Shown here one piece after another: positions 42,499 to 51,627 of a stretch of DNA of 64,000 bases. This DNA is from an uncultured Prevotella sp. GTDB lineage: Bacteria > Bacteroidota > Bacteroidia > Bacteroidales > Bacteroidaceae. Below the pieces are notes generated by a model, which had not been told where the DNA came from, searched no databases, and saw only the letters and a list, made by a program, of their open reading frames with translations. Location: the NCBI GenBank assembly GCA_900545525.1, contig UQZX01000006.1:1-64000 (forward strand). Reading direction: 5' to 3'. The position numbers and the translations under genes were made by a program. Each line of letters starts with the position of its first letter. Position 1 is the stretch's first letter.

Positions 42499-42601
42499 GT
42501 TTAGATAATGATTGCCGCAAGCCCGTCAGCATTTTGGATTGATGAATACGGCGTACTTCATAATTTTTCTCAAGTCAACGGGCAGCTGCATGGATACGTA
42601 A

Positions 42602-42660
42602 AGGTGTGTCATAATCATATATTTTGCAATATGGTTATGACACACCTGTATTTTTTAACA
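42602..42660. terminator. Bidirectional terminator after the ftsK operon
   Basis: The arms AGGTGTGTCATAA (from 42602) and TTATGACACACCT (to 42647) are followed by a T run. Nothing else is seen in the spacer from 42499 to 42669. Confidence 0.85.
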
Positions 42661-42669
42661 CGGAAAGCC

Positions 42670-43149
42670 CTACATACTCCTCAGCATTCTCCTTGCCTCG
42701 GCAAGTGCCTTTACCCAGTCGGTGTCGAGCGAGAACTGTGTTAGATAGTTATCGTTGTCATAATAGCTCAGCACAAGCGGCTTGTCCATGTCAAAGAAGC
42801 GCGGGTTGTTGATTGACGCACTCTTGAAAATGTTCAGTATGGCAGTCTTCTCCTTCTTCTTGTCCGTCTTTCCAATCTTGTCAACATACAGGTTGATGAA
42901 CTCATACATGGCGAAAGCCTGATAGTCGAGCACAGTGACGGCACTGTCGGGCATTATCTCCTTTGTCTTCATTGCCATATAGTTCAGCCCGTCGACCTTG
43001 AAGAGGTTTATTTTCTTTACCTGTGCACTTTTAGACGGGTCTTTTACAGCCTTTCTTGACAGTCTCAATATTTCGTTGTATACCTCCTGTCCGTTTGCAC
43101 TGATGCCTGACATGCACACCATGAGTGCCATTAATAAAAGTTTCTTCAT
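42670..43149 (-). CDS. Secreted protein of unknown function, 159 aa
   Basis: A signal peptide (KKLLLMALMVCMSGISANGQ) leads to a mature soluble domain of about 138 residues rich in lysine and aspartate. It contains LSRKAVKDPSKSAQVKKINLFKVDGLNYMAMK and ends ALAEARRMLRSM. I do not know a family, but the look is of a small Prevotella periplasmic protein. It lies alone between the terminator and the ModF-like gene, 35 nt downstream of that gene's stop. Confidence 0.78.
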   Translation of the reverse strand: MKKLLLMALMVCMSGISANGQEVYNEILRLSRKAVKDPSKSAQVKKINLFKVDGLNYMAMKTKEIMPDSAVTVLDYQAFAMYEFINLYVDKIGKTDKKKEKTAILNIFKSASINNPRFFDMDKPLVLSYYDNDNYLTQFSLDTDWVKALAEARRMLRSM

Positions 43150-43184
43150 ATTCTCAAGTTTGTTATTTTATATTCTCAAGTTTG

Positions 43185-44666
43185 TCATATACGTTTCAGA
43201 TACATCCTGTTGCTTATACACCGTGGAAGCTCCTCGTCATAGTGGCACACTATAATCATTGTCTTGTTCCTGCGCAGGCAGAACTCCTCTATGATTTCCC
43301 TTACCATCTGCCGGTTGTTGTCGTCCAGACCATGAAATGGCTCGTCGAGGATGAGCAGCTGCGGGTCTTTAACGAAAGCCCGTGCAAGCAGTACGAGCCT
43401 TTGCTGACCGCTCGACAGTTTGAGGAAGGGGCGTTCCTCAAGACCCTCAAGTCCGAATATGCCCATCCACCTGCGGCATGTATCATATTCTCCTGCATCT
43501 GGTCTGGCATACAGACCCATGGAGTCTTTCAGCCCGCTTGCAACTATCTGTATTGCTGGGATGTCGTGCCGGTATGCCCTGTGCATTTCCGGCGACACGT
43601 ATCCAATATGCCTCTTTATTTCCCAAATGCTTTCTCCCGACCCTCTCTGACGGTCAAAGAGAGTGATGTTGCAGGCATAGCCCTGCGGATTGTCGGCACA
43701 GATAAGACTCAGGAGCGTCGACTTGCCTGCCCCGTTCTGTCCGCCCAGTGCCCAGCGCTCGCCGTTTCTTACCGTCCAGTCTATGTCTTTCAGTATTGTC
43801 CGGTCGCCGTATCTTATGGACACCTTGTCCATTATTACCACATTGCTGCTATAGTACTCGCCGTTGCGGTACGGCATGTCCCTTATTTCCAGCCGTTTTT
43901 CGTTGCTTAATACATTTTGCGGCATGCCTCCAGACGATTTCCTGAGATATTCGGAGTATGTCATTTTAGGCATCATTGTCATATCCCTCACTTCAACGAC
44001 GTGTGTGATGAAATCTGGAATGTCGCTGGTTTTCGATATCACGAGGATTATCTGCAATGCCTGTTCCTTTGACACCGTCCCGAGCAGCTCCGACAGTTGC
44101 CGGCGTGTCCCGGTGTCAAGTCCGATAAAGGGATTGTCCATTATCAGCACACGCGGTTCAGAAAGGAGTGCGCGCACGAGCACAAGCTTGCGCATTTCTC
44201 CGCTTGACAGCAGTATGACATACTTGTCGAGCAGCGGCTCCATGCCGAAGACATCGTAGAGATGACACCTCTTGCGTCTGCGTTCTCCAGTGTCTCCGCC
44301 CGTCATGCGGTATGTCTCGTCAAGTATCTGTCTTGCCGTCGGTGTATCCTCGTCTATTTCCTGCTGGTTCCAGCGCTGTTGCAGATAATAGCTTCCGTCA
44401 TGCTCACCGTACGAGTCGCGGAATGTTATGTACCTGATGTTGTCCGACACGAGCCTCTTTTGGTATGGATAAAAGTCGTATTCGGGAGTGGAAAAGGCTA
44501 TGGGATGCCTTCCGGTGACTATGTCCATGAGCATCGACTTGCCTCCGCCATTGGGTCCGATGACGGCTATGTGCTCATTGTCGTTGAGCTCAAAGTTGAC
44601 AGGCTCTGCCATCCGCCATTCGGGCATGCGCGCCACTCCGTTCTTTATGCTTATTATTTTCCGCAT
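43185..44666 (-). CDS. Tandem ABC ATPase, ModF-like
   Basis: Two ABC domains in one 493-aa soluble chain. The first has AVIGPNGGGKSMLMDIV (Walker A), LLSSGEMRKLVLVRAL (signature, Q of LSGGQ replaced by E) and RVLIMDNPFIGLD (Walker B with N in place of E). The second has ALGGQNGAGKSTLLSLI, LKLSSGQQRLVLLARAF and LLILDEPFHGLDD. The degenerate first Walker B suggests one weak ATPase site. No membrane partner is near. It overlaps ruvC by 13 nt. A ModF-type role is unproven. Confidence 0.85.
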   Translation of the reverse strand: MRKIISIKNGVARMPEWRMAEPVNFELNDNEHIAVIGPNGGGKSMLMDIVTGRHPIAFSTPEYDFYPYQKRLVSDNIRYITFRDSYGEHDGSYYLQQRWNQQEIDEDTPTARQILDETYRMTGGDTGERRRKRCHLYDVFGMEPLLDKYVILLSSGEMRKLVLVRALLSEPRVLIMDNPFIGLDTGTRRQLSELLGTVSKEQALQIILVISKTSDIPDFITHVVEVRDMTMMPKMTYSEYLRKSSGGMPQNVLSNEKRLEIRDMPYRNGEYYSSNVVIMDKVSIRYGDRTILKDIDWTVRNGERWALGGQNGAGKSTLLSLICADNPQGYACNITLFDRQRGSGESIWEIKRHIGYVSPEMHRAYRHDIPAIQIVASGLKDSMGLYARPDAGEYDTCRRWMGIFGLEGLEERPFLKLSSGQQRLVLLARAFVKDPQLLILDEPFHGLDDNNRQMVREIIEEFCLRRNKTMIIVCHYDEELPRCISNRMYLKRI

Positions 44667-45223
44667 AGCCTGTCAGGATTTTTTGTTATAAAGTCTTTCC
44701 ATCCACGATATCCCGCTTTCGTCTGCGGTCTTCCCGCCTGCATGAAGTGGCAGTATGCAGCCCCGAGAGCATCGGTTGCGTCCATGAAGGGTGTCATGTC
44801 GTCATCCTTGATGTTGAGAAGGCGCTTCAGCATGTTCGCCACCTGCTCTTTAGAAGCCTGTCCCTGTCCGGTTATTGCCATTTTTATCTTCAGCGGGGCA
44901 TATTCATGTATCGGAACATCGCGGTGTATGGCTGCTGCAATGGCAACTCCCTGTGCCCTGCCGAGCTTGAGCATCGACTGTACATTTTTTCCGAAGAACG
45001 GTGCCTCTATAGCCATTTCATCGGGCAGAAATTCCTCTATTATGCTGGTTACGCGGTCGAATATGCGTCCCAGCCTGAGGTATGGATCGTGTATCTTGCG
45101 CATGTCTATCACCCCCATGGCAAGCATCGACGCCTTGTTGCCGTCGACCTTCACCAGTCCGTAGCCCATGATATTTGTTCCGGGGTCTATTCCCAATATT
45201 ATCTTTTCTTGCTTTATTCTCAT
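44654..45223 (-). CDS. ruvC: Holliday junction resolvase RuvC
   Basis: Cuts Holliday junctions after RuvAB branch migration. Catalytic acids: D13 in ILGIDPGTNIMGYG, E73 in AIEAPFFGKN, and D148/D151 in MDATDALGAAYCH. 189 aa is normal. It starts 7 nt after the MBL gene ends and overlaps the ModF-like gene. Confidence 0.95.
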   Translation of the reverse strand: MRIKQEKIILGIDPGTNIMGYGLVKVDGNKASMLAMGVIDMRKIHDPYLRLGRIFDRVTSIIEEFLPDEMAIEAPFFGKNVQSMLKLGRAQGVAIAAAIHRDVPIHEYAPLKIKMAITGQGQASKEQVANMLKRLLNIKDDDMTPFMDATDALGAAYCHFMQAGRPQTKAGYRGWKDFITKNPDRLCGK

Positions 45224-45230
45224 CCGGAAA

Positions 45231-45872
45231 TCAGAAAAAGGGGTTCATAAGCTTCTCTTCGCGTATGTTTGTCTTGGGGCCGTGTCCCGGCAAGACGGAT
45301 GTTTCTTCGGGCAGAAGTGATGTTATGTGTGTCAGGCTGCCGATAATCTTGCCGTAGTCGCCGCCCTCGAGGTCGGTCCTTCCTATGCTCATGCGGAAGA
45401 GAGTGTCGCCGGAGAAAGCAGTGTTTTCGTCTTTGCAATAGAGGAACACCGAGCCTGGCGAGTGTCCGGGTGTCAGAAGTATCTTGAATTCGTGGCATCC
45501 GAAAGCCACCGTGTCGCCGTCTTCGAGGAGCGTTCCCGGTTTCTTTACGCTGCATTCATGCCTTACGCCGGTGAAGAGTGCCGCCTGTTCGGACAGTTTG
45601 TCGTACAGAGGGGCATCCGCCTTGTGGAGAGACGGCAGCAGCCCATATGTTTCGAAGATGAAGTCGTTGCCGAAGTTGTGGTCTATATGGGCGTGCGTGC
45701 ATAGCAGATGACGCGGTATGAGACTGTTGTCGCGTATGTATCCGGCGATGCTGTCCTTTTCCCTCTGGTTGTTTGCACCGCAGTCTATTATCACGCAATC
45801 GTTTGTTTCGTCGCTTACGATGTAGCAGTTTTCCTGAAACATGTTACATACGAATATCCTTATAGTTAGCAT
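45231..45872 (-). CDS. MBL-fold metallo-hydrolase (glyoxalase II-like)
   Basis: 213 aa with the metal site CTHAHIDHNFG (HxHxDH), LLTPGHSPGSVFLYC, AFSGDTLFRMSIGRTDL and VLPGHGPKTN. The YcbL/GloB-like class hydrolyses thioesters such as S-lactoylglutathione, but Bacteroidales mostly lack glutathione, so the natural substrate is open. It leads the operon MBL, ruvC, ModF-like. Confidence 0.9.
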   Translation of the reverse strand: MLTIRIFVCNMFQENCYIVSDETNDCVIIDCGANNQREKDSIAGYIRDNSLIPRHLLCTHAHIDHNFGNDFIFETYGLLPSLHKADAPLYDKLSEQAALFTGVRHECSVKKPGTLLEDGDTVAFGCHEFKILLTPGHSPGSVFLYCKDENTAFSGDTLFRMSIGRTDLEGGDYGKIIGSLTHITSLLPEETSVLPGHGPKTNIREEKLMNPFF

Positions 45873-45936
45873 GGCTTTGTTGTCTTATGATTAAGTACCC
45901 CCGGTGTATGTCTTACTGATATTTCCGCGGCTCATC

Positions 45937-46557
45937 TTACAGTGGCAGATATATCAGATGCTTCTCCCTGAACCATTCTTCATTGAACCATGTGCTTATC
46001 TCCGTCTTCTCGGCGATGTTTCTGAACGGCTGCATTTCGGCGTTGAGGTCCCCTCCCTTGAGGCAGAAAACTCCGTTGGGCATGGAGTTGATGTTTTTTC
46101 GGGCGATGTTCTTGCGCACAATTTTTACGAGATCGGGCAGGGGCATCACCGCCCTGCTTACGATGAAGTCGTACTTCCCCGTCTCGTTCTCGCCGCGCAG
46201 GTGTTCTGCCTTGCAGTTTTCCAGTTCAATTGCCTTGCTTATTTCCGATGCCACGAGTATCTTCTTCCCCGTGCCGTCAATGAGCTTGAACTCTGTTTCG
46301 GGGAACATTATGGCGAGAGGGATGCCGGGGAAGCCTCCTCCTGTGCCGAAGTCGAGTATTCGTGTACCCGGTCTGAACCTTATCGCTTTGGCAATGGCGA
46401 GCGAATGCAGCACGTGGTGTTCGTATAGATTGTCTATATCCTTGCGGGATATCACGTTTATCTTGCTGTTCCAGTCCCTATAGAGGTCATGGAGGGCAGC
46501 AAACATTTCTTTCTGCCCGTCGGTGAGATCGGGAAAATATCTAAGTATGTTGTTCAT
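45937..46557 (-). CDS. rsmG: 16S rRNA (guanine-527-N7)-methyltransferase RsmG
   Basis: Methylates G527 of 16S rRNA; loss gives low-level streptomycin resistance. Motifs: LHDLYRDWNSKINVISRKDIDNLYEHHVLHSLA region, then ILDFGTGGGFPGIPLAIMFP (SAM) and IVSRAVMPLPDLV. 206 aa. The start overlaps the upstream DUF3298 gene by 17 nt. Confidence 0.95.
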   Translation of the reverse strand: MNNILRYFPDLTDGQKEMFAALHDLYRDWNSKINVISRKDIDNLYEHHVLHSLAIAKAIRFRPGTRILDFGTGGGFPGIPLAIMFPETEFKLIDGTGKKILVASEISKAIELENCKAEHLRGENETGKYDFIVSRAVMPLPDLVKIVRKNIARKNINSMPNGVFCLKGGDLNAEMQPFRNIAEKTEISTWFNEEWFREKHLIYLPL

Positions 46558-47371
46558 AATCCTTTCTTATAAGTTTCCTTATTGTCCGCAGCGGCAGCGT
46601 CACACGTATCTCGCCCATGTCGCGGCACGCTATTTCGTTTTCGCAGTATATGAAGGTGATGTTGTCGCGCCCGATGATGAAGTTTTCCGGCACGTAGACA
46701 CCAGTGTTTGCAAATACCGATTTTGCGTTCAGTTCCTCCATGTCGTCCACGCCGAAGTCGTCGAGCATCTGTCCGGTGACAGCCTCTTTCAGTCCCTCTT
46801 CATGTCCTGCCACGAATATGTCACCGAGCCTGAGCATGCGCCCTGTTTTTGTATTGAAGTTGAGTGCCACGGTCTGGCGTGTGGCGCGTGCCGTCCCGCT
46901 TGCGGCATACGCCGTCGCGATGTATGTAAGGATACCTTTCCCGTTGGTTTCAACATCCGTCCTTACGCGGTATTCGTAGCTGTATGCATCGGCATGCTCC
47001 CTGTCGCTGCGGTACATCCTGCCGTATTCTTCGCGGTAGTCGGCGAGGAAACGGCGTACGAACGAGTCGACGGCGTTTGCGGGCGATATCCTCTCTTTGG
47101 TCAGCGACAGGTAGTCGGGTGTGAGTACGCCGTTTCTCAGCAGCGTGTCGTTGATTGTCTGTGCCTGTCTGCCGCCTTTTAGATATTTCACCGACAGGCT
47201 GAGCCGGCATGCTGGTGCGCCCGTGCCGTTGTCCAGTGCCACTGTGGTGTCCACCACGACGCTGTCTGTTGCCATTCCAGCGGCTCCGTCAGCCCTGTTG
47301 TCCGTTCCGCACGATGTGCAGACGGCTGTTGCGGCTGCCATGGCGAGTGTAAAAAATGTTGTTCTAAACAT
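46541..47371 (-). CDS. DUF3298 (RsiV-like) lipoprotein
   Basis: 276 aa. The signal is FRTTFFTLAMAAATAVCTSC, with a lipidated cysteine at about C21. A linker leads to a DUF4163-like part (LSLSVKYLKGGRQAQTINDTLL) and a C-terminal DUF3298 domain (VALNFNTKTGRMLRLGDIFVAG, FIIGRDNITFIYCENEIA). RsiV, the B. subtilis protein with this domain, binds lysozyme; no sigma factor gene is here, so the function is open. It is the first gene of a leftward pair with rsmG. Confidence 0.83.
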   Translation of the reverse strand: MFRTTFFTLAMAAATAVCTSCGTDNRADGAAGMATDSVVVDTTVALDNGTGAPACRLSLSVKYLKGGRQAQTINDTLLRNGVLTPDYLSLTKERISPANAVDSFVRRFLADYREEYGRMYRSDREHADAYSYEYRVRTDVETNGKGILTYIATAYAASGTARATRQTVALNFNTKTGRMLRLGDIFVAGHEEGLKEAVTGQMLDDFGVDDMEELNAKSVFANTGVYVPENFIIGRDNITFIYCENEIACRDMGEIRVTLPLRTIRKLIRKDYEQHT

Positions 47372-47402
47372 TAAACTGGTTGTTTGTTTTGTTTATCCTT
47401 GA

Positions 47403-47410
47403 CAAAATTA
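47403..47410 (-). promoter_or_regulatory. -7 box of the DUF3298-rsmG operon
   Basis: Reads TAATTTTG on the minus strand, 31 nt upstream of the ATG. Confidence 0.5.
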
Positions 47411-48070
47411 CAGCAATTCCTCTTAATTGCAAAATTATTATGGCAATTAAATGGCAAATGGCGCGAGTTACGTATGACGGGGCTGGTATTTGCAGATGAT
47501 ATATAATAGTAGGTACGCGTACATATGTTATATTTGTTGGTGGAATTAATATTAGTCTTACTAACATTTATCTTACAATCCGAAACATGGCATTTTGAAC
47601 TCTAAAACATGGCATTTAGGAAGCCCAAAGGTAACCTTTTAAGCTCCAAAAGGGCACCTTTTGAAAATCAGATGCACGTGATTGAAAACCGTAAGCAAAA
47701 GCTGGCAGAATATAACAGTTTGAAAGATTTGTGCCGATAATAATTCCGCCAACGGGTTATATAATATATTATGCTGCATTGTTTTTCTTCTCTATCATCA
47801 CCGTGGATATGGCTAACGGGTCGATAAGACTGGCAGGGATGCGGCTGTTTATTCTATCGTCCGTGCGGATTTACCCTGTTTTGTACGCCATGGTTTTGCA
47901 TAGCAGGCAGTACATAAATCTCTGCTATATAGTATGTAAATCTGTAACAGGCAGTACGGAAATCCCGTTCATATTCCACAGCGGAGCCGGATGCACCGTA
48001 TGGCATTCGAAAACAGGTGGCAGATTATGATTTTCTTGCATCCCGCTTGTGCGGAACAGGTGATTTTTAT
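47411..48070. other. 660-bp intergenic region without a credible gene
   Basis: Between the divergent DUF3298 and HAD promoters. It holds 22-bp-period array 4 at 47583-47663. Short open frames (for example 47731-48030) lack a usable start context and look non-coding. I see no RNA gene or further repeat. Confidence 0.6.
47583..47664. repeat. 22-bp-period array 4 (words CATGGCA to GGGCACC)
   Basis: Words at 47586 (CATGGCA), 47608 (CATGGCA), 47630 (GGTAACC) and 47652 (GGGCACC), exactly 22 bp apart, flanked by A and T runs. The last unit, AAAAGGGCACCTTTTG, is identical to the last unit of array 5. Confidence 0.8.
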
Positions 48071-48079
48071 TAACTTTGC
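48071..48079 (+). promoter_or_regulatory. -7 box of the HAD gene
   Basis: TAACTTTGC, 32 nt upstream of the chosen start at 48111. Confidence 0.6.
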
Positions 48080-48110
48080 AGCGTTTTAATCATTAATGGA
48101 CACGGATTAT

Positions 48111-48764
48111 ATGAAAACATTCAAGGCGGCGCTGTTCGACCTCGACGGCGTGGTGTTCAACACCGAACCGCAATATACGCTCTTCTGGGGTTCCATGTTC
48201 CGCAAATACTATCCCGGTACGGAGGGCATGGAGCAGAGGATAAAGGGACAGACACTCGTCTGGATTTATGATACGTATTTCAAGGACATGCCGCAGGCAC
48301 AGGTGGACATCACCGCAGCGCTCGACGAGTTTGAGAGGAACATGGAGTTTGAATATGTCCGCGGGCTTGTCGGATTTGTCAGGGGGCTGCGCGCCAATGG
48401 CGTGCGCACGGCGATTGTGACCAGTTCGAACAGGGCGAAGATGCAGAGCGTATATACGAGGCGACCGGAGATACGGGGGCTGTTCGACGAGATACTCACA
48501 TCCGAAGATTTCAGCGAGAGCAAGCCATCGCCTGAATGCTATCTCACGGCGGCGGCGAGGTTCGGCGCAGGATGCGGGGAGTGTGTCGTCTTTGAGGACA
48601 GCTTCAACGGACTGAAGTCGGGCAGGGCGGCTGGGATGACCGTAGTGGGGCTTTCGACAACAAACGGAGCCTCCATGATAAGCCCTCTTGCGGATATTGT
48701 CATAGCAGACTACGGGGAGACGGATTATGAAAAAATACATGCATTGGTATCTGCTTCTCATTAA
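48111..48764 (+). CDS. HAD-superfamily hydrolase (beta-phosphoglucomutase-like)
   Basis: 217 aa. Motif I is AALFDLDGVVFNTEP (nucleophile D), motif II is AIVTSSNRAK, motif III the lysine in SKPSPECYLTAAARF, and motif IV VVFEDSFNGLKSGRAAGM. The cap domain is alpha-helical, as in beta-phosphoglucomutase and sugar phosphatases. The substrate is probably a sugar phosphate. The start at 48111 (MKTFKAAL) matches the family; an alternative ATG at 48096 would add five residues. Confidence 0.88.
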   Translation: MKTFKAALFDLDGVVFNTEPQYTLFWGSMFRKYYPGTEGMEQRIKGQTLVWIYDTYFKDMPQAQVDITAALDEFERNMEFEYVRGLVGFVRGLRANGVRTAIVTSSNRAKMQSVYTRRPEIRGLFDEILTSEDFSESKPSPECYLTAAARFGAGCGECVVFEDSFNGLKSGRAAGMTVVGLSTTNGASMISPLADIVIADYGETDYEKIHALVSASH

Positions 48765-48771
48765 AATAAGC

Positions 48772-48780
48772 TATCTTTGC
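48772..48780 (+). promoter_or_regulatory. -7 box of panB
   Basis: TATCTTTGC, 71 nt upstream of the chosen panB start. It overlaps the frame start at 48777 and therefore excludes it. Confidence 0.6.
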
Positions 48781-48851
48781 ACCCGTTTTTATATGCCACG
48801 TGCATATCATTTTCATTGACAAGGAATAAATATACATTAAAACATCAAGAC

Positions 48852-49673
48852 ATGGCAGGATATTTGGTTAACGACACGCGTAAGGTGACGACACACCGCT
48901 TCATAGAAATGAAACAGCGCGGAGAGAAGATTTCCATGCTCACATCGTACGACTTCACTACGGCAGGCATCGTAGACGGTGCCGGCGTGGACGGAATACT
49001 GGTGGGAGACTCGGCATCCAACGTTATGGCGGGAAACTCTACGACGCTTCCCATCACCGTGGAGCAGATGATATATCACGCACGCTCGGTTGTGCGTGGT
49101 GTCAAGCGTGCCCTCGTGGTGTGCGACATGCCTTTCGGAAGCTATCAGGTGGACCGCAAGGAGGGTGTGAAGAACGCCATAAGGATAATGAAGGAGAGCG
49201 GATGCGATGCGCTGAAGCTTGAGGGAGGAAGCGAGATACTCGATACCGTGAAGGGTATCCTCGACGCAGGAATACCGGTAATGGCACATCTCGGACTGAC
49301 ACCGCAGAGCATCAACAAGTTCGGCACGTACACCGTGAGGGCAAAGGAGGAAGCCGAGGCGGAAAAACTGCTTGCCGACGCTCGCCTGCTTGACGGGGCG
49401 GGATGCTTCGGACTGGTGCTGGAGAAGGTTCCTGCGGTTCTTGCTGCCATGGTGACAAAAGAGGTCAAGATGCCCACGATAGGCATAGGGGCGGGCAACG
49501 GCACCGACGGACAGATACTTGTCGTTGACGACATGCTGGGAATGACAAAGGGATTCAGCCCGCGCTTCCTCAGAAGATACGCCGACCTCAACACGGTGAT
49601 GACCGATGCCATAGGGCAGTATATCATGGATGTGAAGAGCAGCGCTTTCCCTAACGAAAAAGAGTCGTACTGA
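48852..49673 (+). CDS. panB: 3-methyl-2-oxobutanoate hydroxymethyltransferase
   Basis: First enzyme of pantothenate synthesis: transfers a hydroxymethyl group from methylene-THF to ketoisovalerate. Motifs: MLTSYDFTTAGIVDGAGVDGILVGDSASNVMAG region (metal-binding D), VVCDMPFGSYQ, LKLEGG, VMAHLGLTPQS and IGIGAGNGTDGQILVVDDMLG. 273 aa from 48852 is the usual length. The MFS gene starts on the panB stop codon (ATGA-type overlap). Confidence 0.95.
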   Translation: MAGYLVNDTRKVTTHRFIEMKQRGEKISMLTSYDFTTAGIVDGAGVDGILVGDSASNVMAGNSTTLPITVEQMIYHARSVVRGVKRALVVCDMPFGSYQVDRKEGVKNAIRIMKESGCDALKLEGGSEILDTVKGILDAGIPVMAHLGLTPQSINKFGTYTVRAKEEAEAEKLLADARLLDGAGCFGLVLEKVPAVLAAMVTKEVKMPTIGIGAGNGTDGQILVVDDMLGMTKGFSPRFLRRYADLNTVMTDAIGQYIMDVKSSAFPNEKESY

Positions 49674-50857
49674 TGTACACGCAGAGCACGCCCGTACATG
49701 TCAGCCTGTGGCACAAGGACTTCTGGCTGCTGGCTTTGTCCAACATGCTCCTGTCTTCTTCCGTATACATGTCGGTACCCGTACTTCCGCTTTGGTGCAG
49801 CAGGCTGACGGGAGGAGATACCCGCTGCACGGCAGTCCTTATGGCTGCCTACTGTCTCGGGCTGTTTTCGCTGATACCATTCTCGTCTTATATCATACAG
49901 CGCCGTCGCCGCAACAATGTATGCATGGCGTCGGCGGCACTCATGGCTGCCTGCATGGCAGCCATGTTTTATCTCCATGATGCCGCCGGTATGGCTCCCG
50001 ACGTGATGTTCGCCGTGTCGGCGGTGTTCCGTTTCTTGCTCGGCGCTATGTTTGGGCTTGCCCATACCGTGCTTGCTAGTACGCTTATCATAGACAAATG
50101 TGAGTCGTTCCTGCGTACGGAGGCGAACCATGCAGCTGCGTGGTTCTTCCGCTTCTCGCTGTCACTCGGTCCGCTGGCTGCCCTGATACTCTGCAAGGCT
50201 TCAGGAACTGCCGCCGTGTTCATGGCATCCGCCGCCTGCTGTCTTTTGGCGGTGCTCCTGATAAGGCTCGTCACTTTTCCCTTCAAGGCACCGGAAGAGA
50301 ATGTGCATGTTGTCAGCCTCGACCGTTTCTTCCTGCCTCAGGGCACACGGCTGTTTTTTAACCAGATGATGATAATGGTCGCCGTGGGACTTCTGCTGGG
50401 CATGGGACATACGGCTTTTTTCTACGGAGCCATGATGCCGGGATTCTTCATGGCGCTTCTTGCACAGAAGTTCGTCTTTGTCAATGCCGAACTGCGGAGC
50501 GAAATTCTCACGGGGCTTCTTCTTATCGGCTGTGCCCTGATGATGTCGCTGTTCCGCGACGGCGGTGAGGCGGTACGCATCGTGCCCGTGCTCACAGGGC
50601 TTGGCGTGGGACTTACCGGCTCGCGTTTCCTGTTGTTTTTCCTGAAACTCGGCAATCACTGCCAGCGCGGCACTTCGCAGACCACATTCTTCCTTTCGTG
50701 GGAGAGCGGGCTTGCCCTCGGACTGGCTGCGGGATATCTTTTCGGGGAGGAGTCAGGAGGCGTGCGGCTCTGCATGGCGCTTGCCTTTATTGCGGCTGCA
50801 TTTGTCATGTATCAGTTTTCCACGCATTCGTGGTATGTAAGACATAAAAACAGATAA
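49673..50857 (+). CDS. Major facilitator superfamily transporter
   Basis: 394 aa with about twelve hydrophobic segments, from FWLLALSNMLLSSSVYMSVPVL to VRLCMALAFIAAAFVMYQF. The loop between segments 2 and 3 is short and has a weak MFS motif (SYIIQRRRRNNV). The substrate is not recognisable. Translational coupling to panB is suggestive of a link to pantothenate or its precursors, but that is inference. Confidence 0.83.
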   Translation: MYTQSTPVHVSLWHKDFWLLALSNMLLSSSVYMSVPVLPLWCSRLTGGDTRCTAVLMAAYCLGLFSLIPFSSYIIQRRRRNNVCMASAALMAACMAAMFYLHDAAGMAPDVMFAVSAVFRFLLGAMFGLAHTVLASTLIIDKCESFLRTEANHAAAWFFRFSLSLGPLAALILCKASGTAAVFMASAACCLLAVLLIRLVTFPFKAPEENVHVVSLDRFFLPQGTRLFFNQMMIMVAVGLLLGMGHTAFFYGAMMPGFFMALLAQKFVFVNAELRSEILTGLLLIGCALMMSLFRDGGEAVRIVPVLTGLGVGLTGSRFLLFFLKLGNHCQRGTSQTTFFLSWESGLALGLAAGYLFGEESGGVRLCMALAFIAAAFVMYQFSTHSWYVRHKNR

Positions 50858-50872
50858 CACGGAAAAATAATA

Positions 50873-51616
50873 ATGGATACGACGGACAATATTCTTGCCG
50901 CTTATGCGGAACGTTATGAGACGGCGGATTTTCTGCGCGATGACCCGAGCCTCTTCATGCACAAGGTGGAGGGAACGGCAAACCGTGAGACGACGGCTTT
51001 CATCGCGTCATGCCTGAGCTATGGAAGCCGCAGACAGTTCTTTCCAAAAATACAGTATATCCTCGACGTGTCCGGAGGAGACGTTCACGGATGGGTGCTG
51101 TCGGGACGCTTTGATGCCGACATACCCGATGACGGCAGGTGCTACTACCGTCTGTACACCAATCATACAATGAATGTCTTCCTTCATGCCCTGCGCAGCA
51201 TGCTTGAAGAGTATGGCTCTATAGGCGGTTTTGTGCGTGCCACTGCACACGATGGCTTGTCGGCGGTGGCGGCAATCACGTCTTTTTTTGCCGGTAAGAA
51301 CGTCGGTCCCATAGTTCCAAAGGACACATCGTCGGCATGTAAGCGCGTGTGCATGTTCTTGCGCTGGATGGTACGCAGTGGTTCTCCTGTCGATCTTGGA
51401 CTTTGGAGCGACTTCATCGACCGCCGCACGCTTATCATCCCAATGGATACGCACGTGGTTCAGGAGGCAAATGCCCTGGGGCTTCTCAATGGAAGATGCG
51501 CCTCTATGTCGGCGGCAAGGCGTCTTACGGCGCGGCTGGCGGAGGTCTTTCCTGACGATCCTGTAAAGGGCGACTTCGCCTTGTTCGGATATGGCGTGAA
51601 CAAGGGTGTGGAATAG
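50873..51616 (+). CDS. TIGR02757 family protein
   Basis: 247 aa, matching the Bacteroidota TIGR02757/DUF2400 pattern: FLRDDPSLFMHKVEGTANRETTAFIASCLSYGSR at the N-terminus and RTLIIPMDTHVVQEANALGLL later, plus FALFGYGVNKG at the end. The fold resembles HhH-type DNA glycosylases, but no function is established. It is 15 nt downstream of the MFS gene. Confidence 0.88.
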   Translation: MDTTDNILAAYAERYETADFLRDDPSLFMHKVEGTANRETTAFIASCLSYGSRRQFFPKIQYILDVSGGDVHGWVLSGRFDADIPDDGRCYYRLYTNHTMNVFLHALRSMLEEYGSIGGFVRATAHDGLSAVAAITSFFAGKNVGPIVPKDTSSACKRVCMFLRWMVRSGSPVDLGLWSDFIDRRTLIIPMDTHVVQEANALGLLNGRCASMSAARRLTARLAEVFPDDPVKGDFALFGYGVNKGVE

Positions 51617-51627
51617 GGGTGTCGGAG

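Noticed and set aside
47731..48030. Plus-strand open frame of 99 codons
   Set aside because: No promoter box or start context, composition like the surrounding spacer, and it overlaps no known family. Treated as non-coding.
49145..50131. Minus-strand open frame opposite panB and the MFS gene
   Set aside because: It spans the junction of two confidently assigned plus-strand genes and has a low-complexity, His/Arg-rich translation.
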